From Undaria pinnatifida (Eukaryota > Sar > Phaeophyceae > Laminariales > Alariaceae): DNA of 64,000 nucleotides. The notes beneath the pieces are model-generated. The model made no database searches, was not told where the DNA came from, and worked only from the letters and a program-made list of their open reading frames with translations. Of this stretch, positions 31,936-42,074 are shown piece by piece; position 1 is the stretch's first letter, and every line of letters starts with the position of its first letter. The position numbers and the translations under genes are program-made. The stretch is taken from positions 10,420,022-10,484,021 of the forward strand of contig JABAKD010000004.1 of assembly GCA_012845835.1 (NCBI GenBank), read 5' to 3'.

Positions 31936-32072
31936 GAGTTTCGAAAGGCTACGTTAAGGGTTGATCTTTCAGCGAAGAGATTGCTTCATATTTTCGCGAA
32001 TGAGAGTTTCGAAAGGTTGCGTTACCTAGGGTTGATCTTAACGAAGATATTACTTCATGTTTTCGCGAATGA
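31936..32072 (+). repeat. 68-bp tandem duplication
   Basis: Two units start GAGTTTCGAAAGGCTACGTT and GAGTTTCGAAAGGTTGCGTT and end TTTTCGCGAATGA. A 90-codon frame (31,822-32,094) runs through both, but a near-multiple-of-three period alone can give this. No domain is recognised. Confidence 0.8.
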
Positions 32073-32385
32073 AACGTTTCTTTGTTTTCTCTGATTTCTT
32101 TCGGGAAAATATGAACACATCTTCAACCCCGGAAAAGCTCGCCTCTATATAAGTTTTTCATTTGTTCTCGAGAAAAAAAAAAACAGAATTTTAGGTACAA
32201 GGGCGTAGATAATCGGGCAGCCACACCGCTCAAGCTGTGGCACCACTCGCGAGCACACAAGACGGAGCAGGTTCGGTCTTTAACAGGTCCTGACTAATGG
32301 CAGAAGGCGCAGTGAGTTTCCGAGCTATCTTCGTCGAGTTGACAAAGTGAACGCACCGAGGCGGCCGACCGAACGAGCTCGCCGA

Positions 32386-32463
32386 GGGCAGTAGCTGAGA
32401 CGCTTGTCGCGTTTAGCATTGTAGCGGGCAGTAGCTGAGACGTTTGTCACGTTGGGCGTTGTA
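32386..32463. repeat. Tandem duplication, ~37-40-bp unit
   Basis: GGGCAGTAGCTGAGACGCTT followed by GTCGCGTTTAGCATTGTAGC occurs twice with few changes. Confidence 0.85.
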
Positions 32464-32489
32464 GCGCGATAAGTTGGTGGACTTCACTC

Positions 32490-33130
32490 CCCATGGCACC
32501 GACACCTGCCTACGAGTCAGGCAGACTTCAGCGGGACAACCCACACGGGTGACTTCGGCGAGCGTTGCCGCTGTACTAGCGGTTCTGCGCCGGGTGGAAA
32601 CTTGTCTTGCGAGCCAAATGAGCAGAGATACACAATGTTGTGTGTGTATTTCAACCATTTCACCCCAGCCAGTGACATCACTAGCCATTAGGGAGCAGTC
32701 ATCGGTATATTTCGTATGGATTAGGGTCATAGGGTTAGGGTCAGTTCCATCCATTGTGAAAACACACAATAACGTAGGACACCCCAAATGAGGCTCGTAC
32801 TCGCTAAGATTCAACCCTCCTCGTGTTGATCTCGGTAAAATCTCGAAATTGCATCAAAACCTGAAATAATGTTCGTATCGGTAAAATACACCCTCAGGGA
32901 GGGGGGGGGGGGGGGGAGGGTACTCATTTCATGGACAGCCGACATCGCGTGCACCAACCGCGGGTGTCCTACAACATTGTATTTTTCACAATGGATGGAA
33001 CTTACCCTAACCCTATAACCCGAGTCCATACGAAATATACCGATGAATGCCCCCTAGTGACGTCACCGGGGTGAAATGGTTGAAACAACACAACAACACA
33101 ATACAAGGAGGGTAAAAGACAACAATGTGT
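32490..33130. repeat. RepH inverted pair
   Basis: Copy one (about 32,640-32,785, plus) has CAACCATTTCACCCCAGCCA, GTGACATCACTAGCCATTAG, TATTTCGTATGGATTAGGGT and TTCCATCCATTGTGAAAACA. Copy two (about 32,935-33,095) holds the same landmarks reversed. The loop between them includes a G-run at 32,898-32,918. Both copies carry one or two TTAGGG-like units at the same place. Confidence 0.85.
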
Positions 33131-34090
33131 ACGAGTATCTCTGCCAAGCGCGAAGCAGGGCCACGTTCGGAGGAGAAATTTTAGATTTTTTTTTTTGTTT
33201 TTCGTTTCCAACGGCTTAGGGTCACGCGCGAGCACCTACCGCATGCGATACACCAGCGTTTTGTTTGCGGGTCTTCGCGATTCTGTGGGCTCTATTTTTA
33301 TTTGTCGAAATATTTCGCGACGTCGCCGTGCAATTGCTCGTTGGAATTCGTTGTCAGCGCCAAAAACTGTTGACTCAAAAGTTCAACCACTACCGTGGAA
33401 TGGCTCGATCGGGGGTCCGAGAGGATAAAATGGCCGGCATCGACCAAGGCGATGCTGTGTATGGTCTCGCTTTCATTTTTTTATCAGAGTAAAGCCATCT
33501 TCACAAGAAAAAATGTAGGAGTCTTGAATCTGGTATCTGGAATCCGTAGTCTCGCCGTGGAGCAAGCTGTGGAGATCTTGTGAGGCCATGTATGTGCCTC
33601 TGCGATGTTTAATTAGCATGAAAGTTCCAACTCTTCCCCCCCCCCGCCCCTTCGCCCCCCTCCCCCCCCCCGGGGGGATATCGGCGAAAATAGAAATTCG
33701 AGGTTCAAGATTCCTCTGGATTCCGAAAAAGACCACAACAAGAGACAACTACATATTGGAAATTGGAAGCCTGCACGCACCCCGAAAAGACAAGTTTTTT
33801 TTTGTTGTTGCCTTGGAAGGAAAAAAACACGGCCTCGGTCGCTCCGCGCCCTCGTTCTTGCTGCTTCATTCGAATGAGCACGGCTCTACGCCGCTAGGGA
33901 TGAAGACGGGCCCATGCCATCATGGCTAGCTTTTGGTCAGTGCTGTGGTCACTATGTCCTCTGGGGGCTTTCCTTGGGGCGGTTCGACGAGGGGGGGGCT
34001 TGCACTTTTCAGCGTAAGCATTCGTCACCAACATAACTCGTCGAGATCGAGGGGCTAGATCTACCCATATATGCTCGTTACGTAGCACGT
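33130..34090. other. No recognised gene or repeat
   Basis: Frames up to 113 codons, one through a C-rich stretch (33,636-33,672). No domain or repeat family is recognised. Confidence 0.4.
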
Positions 34091-34092
34091 CA

Positions 34093-34395
34093 CGAAGCGT
34101 GCTGCGATAGACAGAGGTGCACACCACTTTTTTTTTTCAGGTTCCTCAATTTGGGAGCTTAAGACATCTCTGAGGCGAAAACTGATCCTCGGAGAACAAA
34201 AAAAAAAAATCTGCTCTTCCACCACATGAAAAACCCCATTGCCTGATACGTACACAACGAGAACCATCATTTTTGATGCAAAACAAAAATTGCGTATTAT
34301 ATATTTTTTTTCCGACGATTTTGGGTTAAGAAGCCCCGCCATTCAGAAAACGTTTCATAAAAAAAATGCTACCACCGTCGTAGCACGCGTGTCAC
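34093..34395 (+). mobile_element. MITE-2 copy with probable target duplication
   Basis: The ends GAAGCGTGCTGCGATAGACA and CCACCGTCGTAGCACGCGTG are an inverted pair. Flanking TCAC occurs on both sides (GTCAC before, GTGTCACC after), suggesting a 4-5-bp target duplication. The interior CCTCAATTTGGGAGCTTAAG and CCGACGATTTTGGGTTAAGA is typical. A SINE-1 starts about 50 bp downstream. Confidence 0.9.
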
Positions 34396-34443
34396 CTAGC
34401 GCTCGAATGGGCAGCGCTATATGGCCAACATGTAGTAGGTACC

Positions 34444-34750
34444 CGGTCGCCCCGGTGGCGTATCAGGTTATCCTCGAGCCTTGTATAGGTCGGTTTCGTG
34501 AGTTCGAATCCCCCCGAGTGCATGCTCGTATAAATTCGTGGGGACTTTTTCTTGCGCACAAATTGACTCTCGGAAAAAGCGCGAGAGCGTGAGTTAGCAA
34601 CGCTCGATGAAAAACCGACGAGCAGTGGGATTGCTGAACCCTATGCGCGATGAAAAAAAATTGAAGGCAAGAACCGGGGGGAAGAAGGGACGACACAAAC
34701 ATGTGACCACGGCTTGTCCAGAAGCTGGAAAGTAGAAGTGTGAAAAAAAA
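34444..34750 (+). mobile_element. SINE-1 copy, 307 bp
   Basis: The head CGGTCGCCCCGGTGGCGTAT, TCAGGTTATCCTCGAGCC and GAGTTCGAATCCCCCCGAGT has A- and B-box-like segments about 45 bp apart. A body of about 215 bp ends GAAGTGTG plus eight As. The tRNA-like T stem is not paired, so the head is a derivative rather than a working tRNA gene. Confidence 0.9.
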
Positions 34751-35033
34751 GGGTACTGGCTAGTCCAATATATGATTCGATCCCCGATGTGAATTTTTAA
34801 GGTACAAATTTGTTGGATGCCTACTACGAGCCCATGGGGATTGTGTGCGTAACACGGTACGGATAATAGCTATCAAGCAAACCAGAGACACGTCACCCAG
34901 CAGGCTGAGTTTTCGTACTTGGGAGAGGGTACGTTCTCCACCAACCTCAGGATAGCGGCTCCCGGATTTCTTGTTTTTCTCGTACAATGTAAGCCCGCCT
35001 TTCTTAGAACCCTGTTTTTCTATGTAACATGCA

Positions 35034-35312
35034 GGACGCATTCTACACCAGAGGTAGCACTTTTCCGTCTGAAATGTTTTCTGGATGACGGGGAGTTCCT
35101 TAACCCAAAATCGTCGGGGAAAAAAAAAATAATGGGCCATTTTTTTTTGCATGGTTCACTCGTTCGTTGTGTACCTAGGCCATGGAATTTTTCATCCGGT
35201 GTTACGTAGAAGTTTTTTTTTGTCTCCAAATCAGTTTTTGGGAGATGTCGTAAGCTCCCGAATCACGGAACCTCGGAAAAAAAGTGATGTGAACCTTTAT
35301 CGTGGCCCGCGT
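35034..35312 (-). mobile_element. MITE-2 copy, reversed
   Basis: The ends GACGCATTCTACACCAGAGG and ACCTTTATCGTGGCCCGCGT are degraded partners. The interior CCTTAACCCAAAATCGTCGG, GGCCATGGAATTTTTCATCC and TCGTAAGCTCCCGAATC is in reverse MITE-2 order. Confidence 0.85.
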
Positions 35313-35454
35313 GTTTTTAAGTGGATACACACTAGACTCCGTGTACTGCTGCAGATACCTCCCGTTAGATGTTGAAGTAATAGTTATTGTCGTGTTGCTG
35401 GTGTGTTTCGTTGCTCATGGTGTTGTTGAAGCTGACTGTTGTCGATGTTTTCGG

Positions 35455-35565
35455 GGTATCATGTTGTTGTTGTTGTTGGTGTTGCTGTTGTAGTTGTTGG
35501 TGTTGCTGTTGGTGGACGCCGTTGTTGTTGTGGTTGTTGTTGTTGTTCGGGGTGGCGCGTTGCTT
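35455..35565. repeat. (GTT)n-rich microsatellite
   Basis: Interrupted GTT, GCT and GGT units over about 110 bp. The frames with polyQ, polyV or polyC here are artefacts. Confidence 0.9.
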
Positions 35566-35569
35566 GAAA

Positions 35570-36815
35570 TAGCGTGGCAGGGCCGATGCGCCTTTTCCTG
35601 CGATAACGTCTCCTCGTTTTTTTTCGCCGTGGATCAGCGGGGAGGGGGGGGGGGGGGGGGGGGGGCACACAAGGGGAAACGCGCCTTCTCGTGCCATGCT
35701 GTTTTTCTATGCCACGTATTATGCAGTCTAATTAATAGTGATAGCTATCGCTAGGAACTTGCCCGGTAGGGCACATTTAAATGTCGTCAAAAGTTAGGTG
35801 CGCGTTCTGTTTGGTCGGCGGCGGCGGGCGTACGGTATCATAATCCAGCCTGATCGCGAATGGGGTCCCTGTTTTTTGGCAAAGAGGCGAATATTTTTCA
35901 ACTGTTACTCGTTAGGGATTCCACAAATCCATTCTAGAGGGATTGCCTGGTGCGCGTAGCAAAACGTTTCTGTTGGCCACCCGACACGTACTACTGGCTG
36001 TATGTGCGGCATGCAGTTATAAAGTAACGTCGATCAATCCTCACGACAAAAAGCAAGCGCACTTCAAGTGCTACCTGCGCTCTTCTTGTAGGACAGGCGT
36101 CTCCTTCGACGAGCCTATAGAATAATGATAGACTAATCATCACCTTTGCAGCGGACAACTTAAACACCCCTCGGAAAAGAAAAAGGCCACGAAACCGTCG
36201 ACCACCTGGCGGCGAGCGTCATCGTCGGAGACGGACGGGGGGGGGTCCTTATCAAGGAAAGTCTTCTTGTCAAGAGCACGTTTTCCAGAGAGCTGGGAAC
36301 CGCCCTGATCGCGATTTCGCGGTGCAGGTGCACCGACACAAACTCAAGCCACGAGACCGCCAGGCCGACACACACACGGAAAGGGGGGAAAAAAGGGGAA
36401 GGCTGAAGGATTACCGCCCACGGTGTGGGTCTGACAAGTACCGCATAAAACACGCAACACAACACACCCCCTGGGACAAAATTCTAACCAAATTTTATCG
36501 AAATCCTCGAGGGGTACACGCAACTAAAAATGGTGGCATGTTTTGGCATCGGAAACTATCTCGGACGCGTAATAAAAAATAGGACAGGATACTGGGCCAC
36601 GTTTTGGCGAAGACGTGGCTCATTCGCGGTGCTCCTCAACTAATGATCACACTACTATGTACCCTCACACTGATAGTAGTATCGTCGGAACACCAATTAC
36701 TTGTGCTGTATATTGTAAACTTGTTGTTCGTCTAGAGGCTGTGGGGTTTGACGATCGTGATTGTTGTACTTTTATTTTCTAGCAAATAATCAGCGAACAT
36801 TGGGTGAGAGGTTTT
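35570..36815. other. No recognised gene or repeat
   Basis: It contains a G-run of about 24 at 35,641-35,666. Frames up to 101 codons have no recognisable domain. Confidence 0.4.
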
Positions 36816-36817
36816 CC

Positions 36818-36905
36818 CCTTTAGAGTCCCAGAACCCCTCTCTATACTAATTCCGAGTAACCTGTCCTCAAAAACAGGTTTCCAGTTGAAGAGGCGTTAA
36901 GTGAG
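36818..36905 (+). repeat. RepF copy
   Basis: CCTTTAGAGTCCCAGAACCC, CTCTATACTAATTCCGAGTA, AAAAACAGGTTTCCAGTTGA and AGAGGCGTTAAGTG form the clearest RepF consensus. Confidence 0.8.
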
Positions 36906-37102
36906 GAGAGAGCATCAGAAAATAATAGGCACGCCTCTACCGGTGGGAGCGTGTGTCCTCGACGCTTCCTTTTCCATAAGACACATCGATCGGCGTTTGC
37001 GCACTCTACCCCTCCCTGCTGCCGAAAAAAGCAGGCTAGGGGCAAGGCGTCCGGCGGGGGTGTGGCGTCTTTTTTTGTGGTGCACGGAAGATGCGTCGGA
37101 AT

Positions 37103-37618
37103 AATATATTATGAAAACTAAGATACACTCCAGCTGTGAGATCGAATATTTTGTCGAAACTCATCTTTGCAAGCTGTGTGTGATACTCCGATCGCGCGTA
37201 TTACGGGTTGTGTGTCCTCATTAAGGATATAGGTCGGCGACTCCCCTTGCAACTACCGTGTAGCTATCAGGGTCAACAGGGTGATGTTAGGCAGTCTGTG
37301 CACGGAAACTGTAAAACCCGTTTCTGAGGGGGACAAAATATGACAGCTGTGGAAGGAAATGCATCAGTTTATCAAGTGAATACTGTGAGTCGAATAACCG
37401 GTGAGGGGAGGGCGGAGTTTTTGAGGACGTGGGGGCCTGATCTTGATCAAAAGGGGGGCGGGAGGGGGGAAGGGGGGGGGAGGGGACGGGTGAGCCGGTC
37501 AATTTGTGCGTGGAAACTATAAATCCTTTTTGTGGGGGGGACGGGGGGGAATGTGGCGGGGGGGACGGGGGGCGGGGGGTAGGCTTTAGGTCGCATAAAT
37601 GTAGGGATTTGCTATACG
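37103..37618 (+). repeat. RepA long copy 2, ~515 bp
   Basis: It follows RepA copy 1 from CAGCTGTGAGATCGAATATT through GTCAACAGGGTGATGTTAGG, GACAGCTGTGGAAGGAAATG, TTTATCAAGTGAATACTGTG and the G-run block to GGTCGCATAAATGTAGGG. The two copies are clearly more alike than any other RepA pair and share the long 3' part. Confidence 0.92.
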
Positions 37619-37931
37619 CGTGGTGCTAGTCTATCTAGGCGATGGTGCGGATGGCGGGGAAGGAGGGGGCGTTGGGGGCGGGGGTGGGTGGGAATTGCAG
37701 CAGCGGCATGGAAGGCTCTAAAACGATAACGAGGCGATATCCAGGGCATGGAAGTGTTGATTACTCTGACAGATTTCGATATTAGGTGGGGCGTTTAAGC
37801 AAGAGAAAGCGAGGGAAAAAGAAAAAAAAAGAAGCATATACTTCGAAGTATATAGCAGGAGGACCCAAGGCGTTGTAGATGGCACAAGGTGCAACACACT
37901 GAGGTGTATGTATATATACTACCACGTAGAG

Positions 37932-38151
37932 CAGTAGTAGGGTTCTCTCCGTGACGCCGGTATGCACCGGCCGAAAAAAAAACGGCACTGTTATAATATA
38001 CATAGCGGCAACCGGCGGTACCACATGCGTATCACTGTACTCGCACGAGAGCTTGTCCCAATTGGCGCCGCCAAACCACTTCACAGGCGCTACAGCGGAC
38101 GATCGGTCCTATTACGGTACTCAACCGCCGCCACAGAGGGAGCAGCTACTG
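37932..38151. mobile_element. MITE-4 copy 2, 220 bp
   Basis: The left end CAGTAGTAGGGTTCTCTCCG followed by TGACGCCGG pairs with the right end CGCCGCCACAGAGGGAGCAG followed by CTACTG. The interior CATAGCGGCAACCGGCGG is shared with copy 1 at 30,538. Confidence 0.75.
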
Positions 38152-38382
38152 AAAACACACTACTACTCTACTGCAGTGACAGTGGGGAAAGCAAATATGA
38201 CGGGGGCACGTACTATACCCTACTAATCAGACCAAGTATATGGGTGCTATAAATAGTGGAAAATATGTATCTGGTATAGGTTTTTCGCCCTGATCGTGGA
38301 TTCCGATTATTAAAGCTCCCCAGTAATAGTAGTAGTAGTAATAGTATCCCCCGGGACAGTTAGTGGTGGCCCGCATTGAAGG

Positions 38383-38696
<314 letters not shown>

Positions 38697-38697
<1 letters not shown>

Positions 38698-38762
38698 TTT
38701 ATCCTCCTCCGGCGGATGGGGCAAAATAAAGCCTAAGCTCACCACACTTCCACGTATTTTGA
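38697..38762 (-). repeat. RepR copy 2, reversed
   Basis: ATCCTCCTCCGGCGGATGGG, GCAAAATAAAGCCTAAGCTC and ACCACACTTCCACGTATTTT are the reverse of 21,670-21,735. It directly abuts the (ATT)n array. Confidence 0.8.
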
Positions 38763-39890
38763 AGGAATGTGCTTTAAGAAATCAAGGCTCGATGGGCTTT
38801 AGTAAAAATTCTAAAATCGGCGTAAGAAAGACAGCTCAAAGTGGGCAAAAACATACCTGGGGTGCACTTGAAAATAAATGCTTGAAAACAATAACAATAA
38901 TAGAAGAAAAGCGCGACGACGATCAACGCCCAACCGAGACTAACAAATGAGGACACTCCGGAACGTGGGACACTTGTACTACATTAATAATAAACAGGAG
39001 ATGCTGTGAAAAGGGTTGAATTTGAGCCGAGAAATTCATAACAAGAAACTGCCATTCACTTGAGACATATTGAGTTCCTGAGGGAACCCAAATTAAGCCT
39101 TGAACGCCTTCACGACTGGAAAGCATTTTTTTGCAAAGATACTTGAATTTATAAAGGGAGAGATTTGGGGGTTCTAATTAAGGGGTTAATAATGCTGGAC
39201 ACCAAAATTGATGCTCTTTAACAGCGGATTCCCACCGTATGTAAAGGGGCAGAGGCGCCTTCGCGTGGGGCAGACACGTAGACGCGCAGGGGAAATATAG
39301 AGGGGAGGAGAAGGGTTTGATTGGGTGAGAGCGATGGCATTGGGTAGGTGTGCGAGGACGTTCTTTGTCAGCATTCGAGCAGCACTACTACTGCTACTAT
39401 TCCTACTACAAGTATATTATACTTGCCGTGGAAAAGGAGACATGAGTATGGAATTGTTCTAAGACTGGACTGCGCTGCTTTCTTTCGTTATATTTTCCCA
39501 ATTATTTTTATCTTTCTTCGCACATGCCTCGCATTTTATTCCGGCTTCGTCCCTTTTCGTCCCAGGTCCGGCGGAGTCACACGGCAGCCCCCCCCCCCCC
39601 CCCCCGCGCCAACACACACTACGTACGGTGGATATATGGTGGACAGTATCCACTTATTTTTAGCACGACGAGAAGGATACAGCCCTTTTCTCCCCCCGTC
39701 GACTCGCCCGTCGAATCTCTGTGCACATGTAATAATACAAACATATGCATACACACGCCACACATACTCTACTGGTATCATATACCGGGTACCTGGTAGG
39801 CGCTATTTGCATGAATTAATGTAATTTGCGCAACAAGAGAACGCCCCTTGGGGGCTGGTAGCGCGGTGATAGACGTTGTTGTGATCCTTC
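38763..39890. other. No recognised gene or repeat
   Basis: It contains a C-run at 39,587-39,606. A 158-codon frame (39,348-39,824) reads through that run and has no domain. Confidence 0.35.
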
Positions 39891-39894
39891 AACT

Positions 39895-40030
39895 ATTTCA
39901 ACTCAGCCAGTGACTTCATCAGGGAACACTCCGACCGGTATTACTTCGTACCAGTATTGGTTAGGGTTAGGGTTAGGGTTAGGGCTGGTTCCATCCATGG
40001 TGAAACACACATGTATGTGCACATTGTCAA
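39895..40030 (+). repeat. RepH copy 3 with perfect TTAGGG units
   Basis: CAACTCAGCCAGTGACTTCA, a GGAACACTCCGACC block and ATTACTTCGTACCAGTATTG precede four tandem TTAGGG units (39,961-39,984), then CTGGTTCCATCCATGGTGAA. The same flanks surround the single units in the RepH pair near 32,700 and 33,010. Confidence 0.85.
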
Positions 40031-40039
40031 TCAAAAATG

Positions 40040-41405
40040 TACCAGGTAGAACTTTTTGGGGGGCTCGAACTCTCACTCGCGAAATCCTTCATTATTTTAG
40101 TAGTCACGAGCTTTTTCGTGATACCACTCTTTGACCACCCCACTGCGGATGCCAGCTGTGCTGCCGCTGTGCGCTGTGCACCATCATCTATCTGTTCATT
40201 GTGTCGGAAGCATGGAACAAGCTAATGAGGGGAAAAAAAAAAAAATCGTCAACATCTTGAAACAACCCAAACATCCCGAGAAGCATCAGCTACCAGCACA
40301 TTGTACAAGCTGATATTATACCGGGGTACCATGAACAACACAACAAACGGCAGAAAGACAGAAAACGCACGGTAACCAAACATGTAGCGTTCGATATGCG
40401 AAGCCTTTTTCTAGAGTGCAAGCAAGTCTCTGTGTTTTCTGTACAAGCAATTCTGTACCTCATAGACTATAATACATAAATAAATGATCATTGGCCACCA
40501 CCGGGTACTACGTGTACATTACTACATACAGTCTTTTTTCTCTTCTTGTTCTTCTATCTGTCTGACTGATCAAGCTTCGCCTTTTCAATCTCCTTGTAAC
40601 AGTCAGTAGTAGTAGTCTAAATCTTTGATGTACTTGACAAATTGTGAAGAATGTATGTAGTCTAGACTATAGGCTAATGGCTACTAATCGTCAATACCCC
40701 TCTAATTCAGCTGTGTCGAAACCGCCGACTCCATCCCTACACCCCATCACATGACACGAATCAAGCAGGCAGTAAATAATGTGGGTGTGCCCCCCCCCCC
40801 CCCCAATGCCTTTTTTGGGGGGGCGTGGACTCCACGAGACCGCGCGGCGACCTCTGCATGCAACAAACGGGGAATCGGCGCTCCTTCTTGTGAATCAGTA
40901 TAGTCTTTATATCATCTTTAACGACCAGGCTTACAGATTTGCACGTACACTCAATACTGCCCCTGCCGACCTCGAGAGCAGACCTCGAGGTTCCCAAAGG
41001 GTTGGGTTGGGGTTAGGGTCACAACATAGTAAGGAGTACGCAATGGCTGCGCTCGATTGTGAATTTAGACACTACCTCTGTCTGGTACTTTTTTTACGTA
41101 CGCGAAACGTGTGGGAGAAATCCTTTGGAAAACCCCTTTTTATTAACAACACCTTTTTCTTCGGAACGAGCCCCCGTGCCCACGAACTAAGAAAATCAGA
41201 CTTTATCGTCTTTGTCATGTAAGTCTGTCGTACTCTGTATCACGCGGTACGTACTATCTGTACCGCAGAACAAGAAAGATTACCGCCCCTGTGGGCCCAA
41301 ACTCCACCCCTTCCCCCCCCCGGCCCCCACCGCCCTCACCGCCCCCGTCTCACAGCTATTCAGATGTGAGTTAGACCAGTTGAGTGGTCAATGCTCGACT
41401 TTCCA
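40040..41405. other. No recognised gene; short C/G hairpin
   Basis: A run of about 17 Cs (40,789-40,804) is followed closely by a run of Gs (40,817-40,823), able to pair. GGTTGGGGTTAGGGTCAC near 41,005-41,025 resembles telomere-like sequence. A minus-strand GAGTTCGAGCCCCCC near 40,065 resembles a B box only. Confidence 0.4.
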
Positions 41406-41411
41406 ATTATA

Positions 41412-41724
41412 TATTTTCTTCACACGTCTACTTACAGCTGCAGGACAAGCCGTGGGGTCACAGGTGTTTTCCCTTCTTCGCCCCGGTGCTTGCCTTCAAT
41501 TTTTATCGCGCTGAGGGTTCTGCAATCCCACTGCTCGTCGATGTTTCATCGAGTGTTGTTGATAATTCACGCTCTCGCGCTTTCCGCAAGTCAGTTGGTG
41601 CACAAGAAAAAATCCCAACGATTTTTCTTTTGTACGAGTAAGTATGCACTCGGCGGGGCTCGAACTCGCGAAACTGACCTAAAACAGGCTCGAGGATAAC
41701 CTGATACGCCACCGGGGCGACCGG
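41412..41724 (-). mobile_element. SINE-1 copy, minus strand
   Basis: On the minus strand: head CCGGTCGCCCCGGTGGCGTA, TCAGGTTATCCTCGAGCC and GTTCGAGCCCCGCCGAGTGC, body ACTCGATGAAACATCGACGA and TTGAAGGCAAGCACCGGGGC, GTGACCCCACGGCTTGTCC, then a weak A-rich end. Confidence 0.88.
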
Positions 41725-41937
41725 TTCTTCCATATACGAGTACGAGTACGTCGTACTCTGAAGCAGGAGGAGCACCTGATACAATACGCAAGAAAGATTA
41801 CAAAACACACGTTCATCAGAATACAATTGGGGGACCCGCCGCCGTCAAGTCCCAACGCACGCACGGCAGTCAGTCTCGTCGGCGTACGTACGTACTACTA
41901 CTACGTCCACCGGGCAGGAGTATACCGTAGTCTAGTC

Positions 41938-42072
41938 TTGTGCGCCTTCTTCGTATCGCGCGTTTTTAGGCGGGAAAGCGTAGTATTTCCAGGACGAATT
42001 TCGTTTTTATTTGGTTTTTCGGATCTTCCTGGGCCCCAGCACCTTTGTAGATGTTTGACAAGAGTTATAATG
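41938..42072 (+). repeat. RepP copy 2
   Basis: TTGTGCGCCTTCTTCGTATC, GGGAAAGCGTAGTATTTCCA, ATTTGGTTTTTCGGATCTTC and ATGTTTGACAAGAGTTATAA match 19,165-19,340. Here the CAA tail is missing. Confidence 0.8.
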
Positions 42073-42074
42073 TG

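Noticed and set aside
31822-32094. Small gene with two 23-residue repeats
   Set aside because: The frame follows a 68-bp duplication and lacks any unique conserved part. Kept only as a repeat feature.
34444-34530. Functional tRNA gene at the SINE-1 head
   Set aside because: The B-box-like loop is present but the T stem and acceptor stem do not pair. The same head occurs at four or more SINE copies.
39961-39984. Chromosome end or recent telomere fusion
   Set aside because: Only four units, in the middle of a dispersed repeat whose other copies have the same site.
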